Positions 42,754 through 50,240 of a DNA stretch of 64,000 bases are shown here, piece by piece. Under the pieces are notes generated by a model, which saw only the letters and a list, made by a program, of their open reading frames with translations, did not search any database and was not told where the DNA came from. Every line of letters starts with the position of its first letter. Position 1 is the first letter of the stretch. The translations under genes were made by a program, and so were the position numbers. The DNA is from Ralstonia thomasii (GTDB lineage Bacteria > Pseudomonadota > Gammaproteobacteria > Burkholderiales > Burkholderiaceae): NCBI RefSeq assembly GCF_958405895.1, contig NZ_CATZAR010000008.1. One strand, given 5' to 3'.

Positions 42754-43139
42754 TCGTCGTCTACGATGCGCACTGCCTGCTGTGCAGCGGCTCCATCCAG
42801 TTTCTGCTGCGGCATGACCGGCAAGGGTTGCTGCGCTTCGCGTCCATGCAGGGTCAAACTGGGCGGCAGCTGCTCGCGCAGGCCGGCGTGAATCCGGATG
42901 ACGTGGATACCGTGCTCTTCGTGCGAGACGGCCGTGCGTGGCGTGAAAGCGCGGCCGTCCTGCGCATCCTGCATGCGCTTGGCTGGCCGTGGCGCTTGGC
43001 CTGGATCGGCTGGTTGATCCCCGCAACGCTGCGCGACGCGTTGTATCGCCGCGTTGCACGCAATCGCTATCGATGGTTTGGGCGGTCAGACACCTGCATT
43101 CTGCCGCCGCCCGGCGCGGCGCAGCGGTTTCTTGATTGA
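42750..43139 (+). CDS. Thiol-disulfide oxidoreductase of the DCC family (DUF393)
   Basis: 129-residue protein with the family opening VYDAHCLLCSGSIQFLLRHD: a CxxC pair (residues 9 and 12) in a thioredoxin-like context, here with Asp-Ala-His instead of Asp-Gly before the first Cys. TVLFVRDGRAWRESAAVLRIL and LRDALYRRVARNRYRWFGR complete the pattern. The start overlaps the DUF4166 stop as ATGA. With the NADPH-ferredoxin reductase two genes upstream, a redox theme is suggested but not shown. Confidence 0.85.
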   Translation: MIVVYDAHCLLCSGSIQFLLRHDRQGLLRFASMQGQTGRQLLAQAGVNPDDVDTVLFVRDGRAWRESAAVLRILHALGWPWRLAWIGWLIPATLRDALYRRVARNRYRWFGRSDTCILPPPGAAQRFLD

Positions 43140-43147
43140 CCTGCCGC

Positions 43148-44065
43148 TTAGCGCTGCAAACAGAACTCTTCGATCAGCGCGGCCACCTGTTCAGGCTGAT
43201 CGTGATGCAGCATGTGCCCTGCATCCGCAATCAGCACCTCACGGAAATCAGGAAACGCCGTAAAGCGCGTCTTGAACTCGGCCAGCGGCACGTCGCCAGC
43301 AATGGCTTTTAGTGTGGGCGAATCGACTGCCTCGACGTGCAGCACGGGGGCGGTAACACGGCGCCAGATTTCCATCACCTCATCCAGCCGATAAAGCTGC
43401 GGATTGATGATCTTGTGCGCGGGGTCGCCGAGGATCTCCCAGCGGCCGTCAGCATTCTGGCTCGACCAGTGTTGCGCCAGGAATGCGGCCTTGTCGGCCG
43501 GCAGGCGTGGGTTGGTCTTCTGCAGGCGCGCGGCGACGTCCTCGACGGTCGCGTAGGTGTTCAGGCGCGGCTTGTCCTTCAGCTCGTCGAGCCATCGCGC
43601 ATAGCGGCGCGGCGCCTGCGATGCCTTCGACGCCGACATGCCGAAGCCTTCCAGATCCACCACGCGCCGCACGCGCTCGGGCCGGATACCCGCGTACAGG
43701 CAAACCACGTTGGCGCCCAGGCTGTGCCCGACCAGCGTCACCTGCCCTTCCGGCTGGTAGTGGTCGATGATGGCTTCGAGGTCGGCCACGTAATCGGCAA
43801 ACCAGTAGCTCTCGACGCCGGGGGCGTCCGTGGGCCGGGCGGTCTGGCCGTAGCCGCGCCAATCCGGCGCCACGATATGCCAGCGCTGGCGCAGCGCGTC
43901 GACCAGAAACTGGAACGATGCCGACACATCCATCCACCCGTGAAACAGGAAGAGGATTGGCGCACCCGGCTCGCCCCATTCGCGGATGTGGTAGCGCAGG
44001 CCGCGCACGGGCAGGTACGTCGAGCGGGATGCCAGGCGCACGGCAGGCTGTGTGGTGGAGTTCAT
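43148..44065 (-). CDS. Alpha/beta hydrolase
   Basis: 305-codon, 304-residue-plus hydrolase of the esterase or epoxide-hydrolase-like kind. The oxyanion region LFLFHGWMDVSASFQFLVDAL, nucleophile elbow LVGHSLGANVVCLYAG and terminal DAGHMLHHDQPEQV supply Ser and His; the acid is probably the Asp in HVEAVDSPTLKAI or nearby. No signal peptide. The start is ATG 44065 with CGGAAA upstream; a GTG four codons earlier is less likely. It is controlled from the region at 44090-44118, which has a TATAAT box and a perfect palindrome. Substrate unknown. Confidence 0.85.
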   Translation of the reverse strand: MNSTTQPAVRLASRSTYLPVRGLRYHIREWGEPGAPILFLFHGWMDVSASFQFLVDALRQRWHIVAPDWRGYGQTARPTDAPGVESYWFADYVADLEAIIDHYQPEGQVTLVGHSLGANVVCLYAGIRPERVRRVVDLEGFGMSASKASQAPRRYARWLDELKDKPRLNTYATVEDVAARLQKTNPRLPADKAAFLAQHWSSQNADGRWEILGDPAHKIINPQLYRLDEVMEIWRRVTAPVLHVEAVDSPTLKAIAGDVPLAEFKTRFTAFPDFREVLIADAGHMLHHDQPEQVAALIEEFCLQR

Positions 44066-44079
44066 GGTTTCCGTCACCG

Positions 44080-44118
44080 AATATAAATCGAACGATCGTT
44101 CTTTTTCTCGGGATTATA
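44080..44118 (-). promoter_or_regulatory. Promoter with perfect GAACGATCGTTC operator before the alpha/beta hydrolase gene
   Basis: On the leftward strand TATAAT lies at 44113-44118; the predicted start (about 44106) is followed at once by the 12-bp palindrome GAACGATCGTTC (44090-44101). A second A/T box, TATATT, lies at 44080-44085, so the palindrome would fall in that promoter's spacer. Either way it is placed to block transcription. Such palindromes are typical TetR-family operators; no TetR gene is in the window. Confidence 0.55.
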
Positions 44119-44144
44119 GCGGCGGATGAGCTGCGCCGTGGCGC

Positions 44145-44987
44145 TTAGAACGAGGCTTCCAGCGCGGCGATTTCGTCGTCGTCGAAACCAGCTTGGCGGC
44201 GCGCCTCGAGATTGAATGGCCCGCGCAAACGCGGCGCACCGTATTGCTCGGCCAGCTTGCGATACGTCGGCACGGGATCGAGCCCCGCGCGCTCGCACAG
44301 CCAGCGGTACCAGCGGTTGCCGACCGCCACGTGGCCAATCTCGTCGCGCAGGATGATGTCGAGGATGCCCGCGGCGGCCATGTCGCCCGCCTGCGCCAAC
44401 TTGGCGCGGATTGGCGGAGAGGCATCGAGCCCGCGCGCCTCCAGCGTGCGCGGCACCAGCGCCATGCGCGCGAGCGGATCGGCGGCGGTTTTCTCCGTCA
44501 TCTGCCAAAGGCCGTCATGGGCCGGGTGATCGCCGTAGCGGCAATCGAGCGTGGCCAGATGGGCAGAAAGCAGCGAAAAGTGCGTCGCTTCTTCCGCCGC
44601 CACGCGCGTCCAGTCCTGGTAGAACGCCGTGGGCATCCCGGCAAAACGCCACACCGCGTCGAGTGCAAGATTGATGGCATTGAATTCGATGTGCGCGAGC
44701 GCGTGCAGCAGCGCGCCGCGACCGCGTGGCGTATCGATCGCACGACGGCGCGGAACCTCGGACGGCGGCACGAGCACCGGTACGGCGGGGCGGCCGGGGA
44801 CACCGTTTGCTGGTGCCGCAATGGCCTCGTCAATGCCCCAGCTCGCGTCGTCGGCGTTCTTGGCGCGCTCGCCCAGACGCAGCGTGGCGTCCACCTTGCT
44901 GGCCGGATCGGTGAGACACAGCGCGGCCAGGGCAGCATGGCGCAGTGTGTCAGCGGGCGTTTGGTGGCGAGGTTGCGAAGCGGTCAT
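44145..44987 (-). CDS. Ferritin-like DUF455 protein
   Basis: 280-residue four-helix ferritin-like protein related to MiaE. Di-iron ligands are visible as LLHALAHIEFNAINLALDAVW, WTRVAAEEATHFSLLSAHLA and ILRDEIGHVAVGNRWYRW, the repeated ExxH pattern. MiaE hydroxylates the ms2i6A tRNA modification; DUF455 relatives have been little studied, so only a di-iron oxygenase or iron-binding role is inferred. The start could be ATG 44987 or 45014; neither has a good ribosome site. It is followed after 80 bp by the alpha/beta hydrolase, which has its own promoter. Confidence 0.82.
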   Translation of the reverse strand: MTASQPRHQTPADTLRHAALAALCLTDPASKVDATLRLGERAKNADDASWGIDEAIAAPANGVPGRPAVPVLVPPSEVPRRRAIDTPRGRGALLHALAHIEFNAINLALDAVWRFAGMPTAFYQDWTRVAAEEATHFSLLSAHLATLDCRYGDHPAHDGLWQMTEKTAADPLARMALVPRTLEARGLDASPPIRAKLAQAGDMAAAGILDIILRDEIGHVAVGNRWYRWLCERAGLDPVPTYRKLAEQYGAPRLRGPFNLEARRQAGFDDDEIAALEASF

Positions 44988-45102
44988 CAGCGTACAATTT
45001 GGACTTTCCGCCATTTTAATTCGACGCATCGGCCTGCCTTGCCCGGCAAGCTTGAAGACGCGCTCTTTTCCCCCACCTAAGCAGACTCTGGAGACCGATC
45101 GC

Positions 45103-45630
45103 ATGGCCCTCTACCAACTCGGCGATGTTGCACCGACCATTGACGCCAACGCCTATGTGGCCCCGGAAGCGACCGTCATCGGCTGCGTGGAGCTGAAGGC
45201 TCGCGCGAGCGTGTGGCCCGGTGCCGTCATCCGCGGCGACAACGAGCCGATTACCGTGGGCGAGGCCAGCAACGTGCAGGAAGGCTCGGTGCTGCACACC
45301 GACCCGGGTTGCCCGCTGAACATCGGCGACCGCGTAACGATCGGCCACCAGGCCATGCTCCATGGCTGCACGATCGGCGAAGGCTCTCTGATCGGCATCC
45401 AGGCGGTGGTGCTCAATCGCGCGGTGATCGGCAAGAACTGCCTGGTGGGCGCGGGTGCGATCGTCACCGAAGGCAAGGTCTTCGAAGACGGCACGCTCAT
45501 TCTGGGCGCGCCTGCGAAGGCCGTGCGCAAACTGACGGAAGACGACATTGCCAAGATGCACCTGAACACCGAAACGTATGCAGTGCGTCAGGCGATGTAC
45601 AAGCAGCAACTGAAACGGATTGATGGATGA
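45103..45630 (+). CDS. Gamma-carbonic-anhydrase-like hexapeptide-repeat protein
   Basis: 175-residue trimeric left-handed beta-helix protein like YrdA/PaaY. Repeats run from VAPEATVIGCVELKARASVWPG to GAIVTEGKVFEDG; putative zinc ligands are His in VLHTDPG and two in IGHQAMLHGC. Many homologues are hydratases or thioesterases rather than true carbonic anhydrases. GGAG lies 9 bases before the start. It overlaps hslO by 4 bp (ATGA), a pairing that suggests coupled translation. It is divergent from the DUF455 gene. Confidence 0.88.
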   Translation: MALYQLGDVAPTIDANAYVAPEATVIGCVELKARASVWPGAVIRGDNEPITVGEASNVQEGSVLHTDPGCPLNIGDRVTIGHQAMLHGCTIGEGSLIGIQAVVLNRAVIGKNCLVGAGAIVTEGKVFEDGTLILGAPAKAVRKLTEDDIAKMHLNTETYAVRQAMYKQQLKRIDG

Positions 45631-46640
45631 CTGACGAGCTGAAGAAATTTGTATTTGACGCTGCGCCCGTGCGCGGTGAACTGGTGCGCCTGGAAGGCAC
45701 GTGGCAAGAAGTGCTGAACCGCCGCCGCTACCCCGCCCCGGTCAGCACGCTGCTGGGCGAGATGATGGCCGCTGCTGCGCTGCTGTCGGCCAACCTCAAG
45801 TTCAACGGCGCACTGGTGATGCAACTGCACGGCGACGGCCCGGTGCGCATGCTGGTCGTGGAGTGCAACTCCGACCTGTCGATGCGGGCCACGGCCAAGA
45901 TTGCCGAAGGTGCCGAGATTGCCGACGACGCCACGCTGGCCACCATGGTCAACGTGCACGGCAACGGGCGCTTCGCCATCACGCTCGATCCGCAAGACAA
46001 GCTGCCCGGCCAGCAGCCATATCAGGGCATCGTGCCGCTGTCGGACGAGAACGGGCCGCTCGCCAGCATCACCGAAGTGCTTGAGCACTACATGCAAAGC
46101 TCCGAGCAGCTCGACACGCGTCTATGGCTGGCTGCCGACGGCAAGGTCGCGTCGGGCATGCTGCTGCAACGCTTGCCTTCGTATGGCGGTGCGATGGAAG
46201 GCCGCACGGGCCATGTGTTCGCACAGGTGGGCGAGACCGGCCAGCCTCTGCACAAGGACGTGCAGGAGCAAGACCTCGACACGTGGGAACGCGTTTGCCA
46301 GCTCGGCAAGACGCTGCGCCGCGACGAACTGCTCGGGCAGCCCATCGACACGCTCATCAAGCGCCTGTACTGGGAAGAAATGGAAGCCGCCGGCATCCGC
46401 ATGTTCGAGCCGCAGAGCCCGCGTTTCCGCTGCTCGTGCTCGCGTCTGCGCGTGGGATCCATGCTGCGTTCGCTCGGCCAACCCGAGGTCGACAGCATTC
46501 TGGAAGAACGCGGCAAGGTGGAAATCGACTGCGAATTCTGCGGCCAGCACTACAGCTTCGACGCCGTGGATTGTGCACAGCTCTTCGCACAAGACACTGT
46601 CGCGCAGGGTATTCAGGGCGCATCCGACCAGCGCCACTGA
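45627..46640 (+). CDS. hslO: Redox-regulated chaperone Hsp33
   Basis: 337-residue cytoplasmic holdase chaperone switched on by oxidation and unfolding. The N-terminal domain (PVSTLLGEMMAAAALLSANLKFNG onward) is the substrate-binding part; the C-terminal redox switch has CSC in FRCSCSRLRVG and CEFC in IDCEFCGQHYSF, together binding one zinc. Length is above E. coli Hsp33 (292) mostly by loop and tail. It follows the hexapeptide-repeat gene with a 4-bp overlap; a hairpin at 46674-46693 lies after it. Confidence 0.95.
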   Translation: MTDELKKFVFDAAPVRGELVRLEGTWQEVLNRRRYPAPVSTLLGEMMAAAALLSANLKFNGALVMQLHGDGPVRMLVVECNSDLSMRATAKIAEGAEIADDATLATMVNVHGNGRFAITLDPQDKLPGQQPYQGIVPLSDENGPLASITEVLEHYMQSSEQLDTRLWLAADGKVASGMLLQRLPSYGGAMEGRTGHVFAQVGETGQPLHKDVQEQDLDTWERVCQLGKTLRRDELLGQPIDTLIKRLYWEEMEAAGIRMFEPQSPRFRCSCSRLRVGSMLRSLGQPEVDSILEERGKVEIDCEFCGQHYSFDAVDCAQLFAQDTVAQGIQGASDQRH

Positions 46641-46673
46641 ACACGGCGACATAGTATGAAGTGCGCGTAGCGC

Positions 46674-46693
46674 GCGGCACTTATCAGTGCCGC
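46674..46693 (+). terminator. Hairpin after hslO
   Basis: GCGGCACT/AGTGCCGC (46674-46681 and 46686-46693) with a 4-base TATC loop lies 33 bp after the hslO stop. No T-run follows, so it is a weak or Rho-assisted terminator, or it protects the mRNA end. Confidence 0.45.
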
Positions 46694-46745
46694 CCACGCT
46701 CTAAATCGCCAGCCCCCTCATCTGCCGCTTGCTGCGGAGCGCACC

Positions 46746-47159
46746 ATGTCCAAGCTCACTTCTTCGTCCTTGCGATCGTTGAATTTCTCTCGTGCTGGCG
46801 CGCTGGCGTTGCCGATCGGGGCCGCGCTGCTGGCGTCAGCCTGTGTTGCCGTGCCGCGTGGACCGGGAGGCACGCCCTACACCGCCCGGCTACCGGACAA
46901 TACGCAGGCTGCGGCACCGGCGCCGTTGTCGGCGGAAGACCGCAAAAAGCTGGATGCGCTGAATGCCAAGGCACTGCGCGAATCGGATCAAGCCATCAGA
47001 CGCGATGCCGAGGCGCGTGCCTATGCTGCGGCGCCGTATTACGCACCGTACCCGTACTACGGAGGCTATTCGGTGTATTACGGCAGCGGATGGCGCCACC
47101 GGGGCGGCTGGGGCGTCAGCTACGGTGCACCCGTGTGGGGCTATCCGTACTACTGGTAA
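46746..47159 (+). CDS. Exported Gly/Tyr-rich lipoprotein-like protein
   Basis: 137-residue protein with a hydrophobic signal (ALALPIGAALLASAC); the LASAC box is a slightly unusual lipobox, with Ala at -3. After a Pro/Gly region and a charged helix (LSAEDRKKLDALNAKALRESDQAIRRDAEARAY) the C-terminal 45 residues are rich in Tyr, Pro and Gly (YAPYPYYGGYSVYYGSG, GYPYYW). Such aromatic tails occur in small envelope proteins of unknown role. It is a single gene, separated from hslO by about 105 bp and followed by a hairpin. Confidence 0.75.
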   Translation: MSKLTSSSLRSLNFSRAGALALPIGAALLASACVAVPRGPGGTPYTARLPDNTQAAAPAPLSAEDRKKLDALNAKALRESDQAIRRDAEARAYAAAPYYAPYPYYGGYSVYYGSGWRHRGGWGVSYGAPVWGYPYYW

Positions 47160-47180
47160 AACCCGGAAATTGTCGTCAAG

Positions 47181-47207
47181 GCGAGCGCGTCTGTTGGACG
47201 CGTTCGC
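47181..47207. terminator. Hairpin between convergent lipoprotein gene and ftsB
   Basis: An 11-bp stem GCGAGCGCGTC/GACGCGTTCGC (47181-47191 and 47197-47207, one G-T pair) with a 5-base loop lies between two convergent stops (47159 and 47217). There is no T-run, so it is called from position and stem strength. Confidence 0.5.
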
Positions 47208-47216
47208 ATGGCGGGC

Positions 47217-47552
47217 TCAGTGATGCGCCTGCTGACCCGCCGGAGGGGGCGGCGGTAGCGGAGTCTCGCTGGTTTTCGGGGCCGGGGCGACAAATTGCAC
47301 GAAGCCTTCGTCGTCCTTCACCATCCCGAGCTCATAGCGCGCGCGCTCTTCAATGGCGCCCGTGCCTTCCTTCAGATCCTTCACTTCACCTTCGAGCTTG
47401 GTGTTGCGCTGCTTCAGTTCAGCGTTGCGCTGATTCTGTGCCGTCACCTGCTTTTGCATGTCCCACACGCGCAACCAACCACCCTTGCCCAGCCAGAGTG
47501 GGTACTGGATGGCAAGCAGTAACAGCAGCAGGAACAGCGTAATCAGGCGCAT
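47217..47552 (-). CDS. ftsB: Cell division protein FtsB
   Basis: 111-residue bitopic division protein. MRLITLFLLLLLLAIQYPLW is the single membrane helix; a coiled coil (QKQVTAQNQRNAELKQRNTKLEGEVKDLKEG) and the conserved AIEERARYELGMVKDDEGFVQ follow. It forms the FtsQLB complex that regulates septal wall synthesis. The C-terminal 30 residues are Pro-rich, longer than in E. coli (103). The start at 47552 begins at the membrane helix; an ATG at 47591 is immediately behind a hairpin and is rejected. It follows eno, as in many Proteobacteria. Confidence 0.92.
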   Translation of the reverse strand: MRLITLFLLLLLLAIQYPLWLGKGGWLRVWDMQKQVTAQNQRNAELKQRNTKLEGEVKDLKEGTGAIEERARYELGMVKDDEGFVQFVAPAPKTSETPLPPPPPAGQQAHH

Positions 47553-47591
47553 AGAGACAAGCGTTGGCAGGACTCGGGCCCCAAATGCCAT

Positions 47592-47614
47592 GCGACCGCC
47601 AGAGCGGCGGTCGC
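47592..47614. repeat. 9-bp hairpin between eno and ftsB
   Basis: GCGACCGCC/GGCGGTCGC (47592-47600 and 47606-47614) with a 5-base loop lies 30 bp after the eno stop and about 40 bp before the ftsB start. Lacking a U-run it may act as an mRNA processing or stability element that lets eno be made in excess over ftsB. Confidence 0.5.
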
Positions 47615-47643
47615 ACAGTCATGCAGGGCAAAACTGCGAGGAA

Positions 47644-48927
47644 TTATCGCAGGTTATAGAACGCCGACTTGCCCGGGTAGCTGGCGATATCACCGAGGTC
47701 TTCTTCGATGCGCAGCAGTTGGTTGTACTTGGCCATGCGGTCCGAGCGCGACAGCGAGCCGGTCTTGATCTGGCCAGCGTTCGTGCCAACGGCGATGTCG
47801 GCGATCGTGCTGTCTTCGGTTTCGCCCGAACGGTGCGAGATGACGGCGGTGTAGCCAGCGCGCTTGGCCATCTCGATGGCCGCGAACGTCTCGGTCAGCG
47901 TACCGATCTGATTGATCTTGATGAGGATCGAGTTGGCGATGCCCTTCTCGATGCCTTCCTTCAGGATCTTCGTGTTGGTGACGAACAAGTCGTCGCCCAC
48001 CAGTTGCACCTTCTTGCCGAGCTTATCGGTCAGTGCCTTCCAGCCCGCCCAGTCGCTCTCGTGCATGCCGTCTTCAATCGACACGATGGGGAACTTGTCA
48101 GCCAGGTTCGCCAGGTAGTTGGCAAAGTCTTCCGACGACAGTTGGAGGCCTTCGCCTTCGAGGTGGTACTTGCCGTCCTTGTAGAACTCGGAAGCTGCGC
48201 AGTCGAGCGCCAGCAGCACGTCTTCGCCGGCCTTGTAGCCAGCCTGCTCGATGGCCGACAGGATGGTGTTCAGGCATTCTTCGTTGCTGGCGAAGTTCGG
48301 TGCGAAGCCACCTTCATCGCCTACGGCCGTGCTCATACCCTTGTCAGCCAGGATCTTCTTCAGCGCGTGAAAGATCTCTGCACCGCAGCGCAGGGCTTCA
48401 CGGAAGCTCGACTGGCCAACCGGCATCACCATGAATTCCTGGATGTCCAGGCTGTTGTTGGCGTGTGCACCGCCGTTGACGATGTTCATCATCGGCACCG
48501 GCATCTGCATCGCGCCCGAACCGCCGAAGTAGCGGTACAGCGGCAGGCCGGCTTCTTCAGCGGCAGCCTTGGCAACCGCCATCGACACCGCCAGCATGGC
48601 GTTCGCGCCCAGGCGGCTCTTGTTCTCGGTACCGTCCAGATCGATCAGGGTACGGTCCAGGAAAGCCTGTTCCGACGCGTCCAGGCCCATGATGGCCTCG
48701 GAGATTTCGGTGTTGATGTGCTCGACGGCCTTGAGCACGCCCTTGCCCAGGTAGCGCGACTTGTCGCCGTCACGCAGTTCGATGGCTTCGCGCGAGCCGG
48801 TGGATGCGCCCGACGGCACCGCGGCACGGCCCATCACGCCCGATTCCAACAGCACGTCGCATTCGACGGTGGGGTTGCCGCGCGAGTCCAGCACTTCGCG
48901 ACCGATGATATCTACGATGGCACTCAT
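47644..48927 (-). CDS. eno: Enolase
   Basis: 427-residue glycolytic enzyme converting 2-phosphoglycerate to phosphoenolpyruvate. SAIVDIIGREVLDSRGNPTVE, the flexible loop GASTGSREAIELRD, metal ligands in LALDCAASEFY and SIEDGMHESDW, QLVGDDLFVTN and ISHRSGETEDS are all present. Length equals the usual 428-432. GAGGG lies 7 bases before the start. It is part of pyrG-kdsA-DUF1330-eno-ftsB, with DUF1330 inserted between kdsA and eno. Confidence 0.98.
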   Translation of the reverse strand: MSAIVDIIGREVLDSRGNPTVECDVLLESGVMGRAAVPSGASTGSREAIELRDGDKSRYLGKGVLKAVEHINTEISEAIMGLDASEQAFLDRTLIDLDGTENKSRLGANAMLAVSMAVAKAAAEEAGLPLYRYFGGSGAMQMPVPMMNIVNGGAHANNSLDIQEFMVMPVGQSSFREALRCGAEIFHALKKILADKGMSTAVGDEGGFAPNFASNEECLNTILSAIEQAGYKAGEDVLLALDCAASEFYKDGKYHLEGEGLQLSSEDFANYLANLADKFPIVSIEDGMHESDWAGWKALTDKLGKKVQLVGDDLFVTNTKILKEGIEKGIANSILIKINQIGTLTETFAAIEMAKRAGYTAVISHRSGETEDSTIADIAVGTNAGQIKTGSLSRSDRMAKYNQLLRIEEDLGDIASYPGKSAFYNLR

Positions 48928-48981
48928 GAAAATCCCTCTTGGTGTCTTAAAGCAGGTAACGCTACGAGATCGACAGGCAGG

Positions 48982-49272
48982 TTAAATGCCTTCGACCACG
49001 ATCATGTTCATGTTGGCAGCGTTGGCGCGCGCATTGCGCGCAGCGCGATATTCCTCGCTGTTGTAGAACGTCTTGGCGGCATCGTAGCTCGGGAACTTGA
49101 GCACAACGATGCGGGTAGGGTTCCACTCGCCTTCCAGTGGCTCGGTCTTGCCGCCGCGCACCAGCGGCTCGGCGCCGTGCGCTTGCATGGCCTTGGTCGA
49201 CAGCGTCTTGTATTGCTCGTACTGCACGGGGTCTGTCACGTCCACGTACGCGAGGATGTAGCCAGCGGCCAT
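48982..49272 (-). CDS. DUF1330 family protein
   Basis: 96-residue dimeric alpha/beta-barrel protein. MAAGYILAYVDVTDPVQYEQYKTL, GAEPLVRGGKTEPLEGEWNPTRIVVLKFPSYDAAKTFYNSEEY and the end NMNMIVVEG are the DUF1330 pattern, related to the EthD/NIPSNAP ferredoxin-like fold. Function unknown. GGAGAGAG lies before the ATG at 49272; the much longer frame reading upstream overlaps kdsA and is discarded. It sits between kdsA and eno, 92 bp and 54 bp away. Confidence 0.87.
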   Translation of the reverse strand: MAAGYILAYVDVTDPVQYEQYKTLSTKAMQAHGAEPLVRGGKTEPLEGEWNPTRIVVLKFPSYDAAKTFYNSEEYRAARNARANAANMNMIVVEGI

Positions 49273-49329
49273 GTGTCTCTCTCCGGATGCCGAAACGAAA
49301 ACTGAACTGGGCTGAACCGAAAACGACAG

Positions 49330-49350
49330 CGGCGGCTGGTAGAGCCGCCG
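49330..49350 (-). terminator. Hairpin between kdsA and the DUF1330 gene
   Basis: CGGCGGCT/AGCCGCCG (49330-49337 and 49343-49350) with a 5-base loop lies 15 bp after the kdsA stop. On the leftward strand it is followed by CTGTCGTTTT, a weak U-rich stretch, so it may partly stop transcription. Confidence 0.45.
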
Positions 49351-49364
49351 GTCATCGGGGGAAA

Positions 49365-50219
49365 TCAGTCGAACTGATTTTCCAGGAAACCGCTGCGCTT
49401 GGTGAGCGCATCCAGTTCTTTCAGTACTGACAGCAAGTCTTTCATGCGCCGCAGCGGCACAGCATTCGGGCCATCTGATTTTGCGCATGCGGGATCGGGG
49501 TGCGTTTCCATGAAGACACCTGCAACCCCCACAGCGATCGCGGCACGAGCCAGCACCGGCACGAACTCCCGCTGGCCGCCCGAACTGGTGCCCTGGCCGC
49601 CCGGCAATTGCACCGAATGCGTGGCGTCGAACACCACCGGCGCCCCCGTCTCGCGCATGATCGCCAGCGAGCGCATGTCCGACACCAGGTTGTTGTAACC
49701 GAACGAGGCGCCGCGCTCGCAGGCCATGAAGTTGTCTTCCGGCAGACCGGCATCGCGGGCAGCGTGACGCGCCTTGTCGATGACATTCTTCATGTCGTGC
49801 GGTGCGAGGAACTGGCCCTTCTTGATGTTGACGGGCTTGCCGCTCTGCGCGCAGGCGCGGATGAAATCGGTCTGGCGGCACAGGAACGCCGGCGTCTGGA
49901 GCACGTCCACGACTTCGGCCACCGGCTTGATCTCGTCGATCTCGTGGATGTCGGTCAGCACCGGCACGCCCACCTGGCGACGGACCTCCGACAGAATGCG
50001 CAGCCCCTCTTCCATGCCCAGACCGCGGAACGAAGCGTCCGACGAGCGGTTCGCCTTGTCGAACGACGACTTGTAGATGAACGGAATGCCCAACGCACCC
50101 GTGATCTCCTTGAGCGTACCGGCGGTGTCGATCGCCATCTGCTCGGATTCGATCACGCAGGTGCCGGCAATCAGGAAGAACGGTTTGTCGAGGCCGACTT
50201 CGAAATCGCAGAGTTTCAT
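49365..50219 (-). CDS. kdsA: 3-deoxy-D-manno-octulosonate 8-phosphate synthase
   Basis: 284-residue enzyme condensing phosphoenolpyruvate with arabinose 5-phosphate, the first committed step to KDO for lipopolysaccharide. FFLIAGTCVIESEQMA, FIYKSSFDKANRSS, DIHEIDEIKPVAEVVDVLQTPAFLCRQTDF, KKGQFLAPHDMKN and FDATHSVQLPGGQGTSSGGQREFVP are the substrate-binding elements. It carries ACERGASFGYNNL with Asn after Tyr-Asn rather than a metal Cys, suggesting the metal-free class. It is 21 bp after pyrG. Confidence 0.97.
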   Translation of the reverse strand: MKLCDFEVGLDKPFFLIAGTCVIESEQMAIDTAGTLKEITGALGIPFIYKSSFDKANRSSDASFRGLGMEEGLRILSEVRRQVGVPVLTDIHEIDEIKPVAEVVDVLQTPAFLCRQTDFIRACAQSGKPVNIKKGQFLAPHDMKNVIDKARHAARDAGLPEDNFMACERGASFGYNNLVSDMRSLAIMRETGAPVVFDATHSVQLPGGQGTSSGGQREFVPVLARAAIAVGVAGVFMETHPDPACAKSDGPNAVPLRRMKDLLSVLKELDALTKRSGFLENQFD

Positions 50220-50240
50220 GATGTTCCCGTGTGCCGGCGC

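Noticed and set aside
47458..49305. 615-codon rightward open frame
   Set aside because: Antisense to eno and ftsB; composition typical of a shadow frame.
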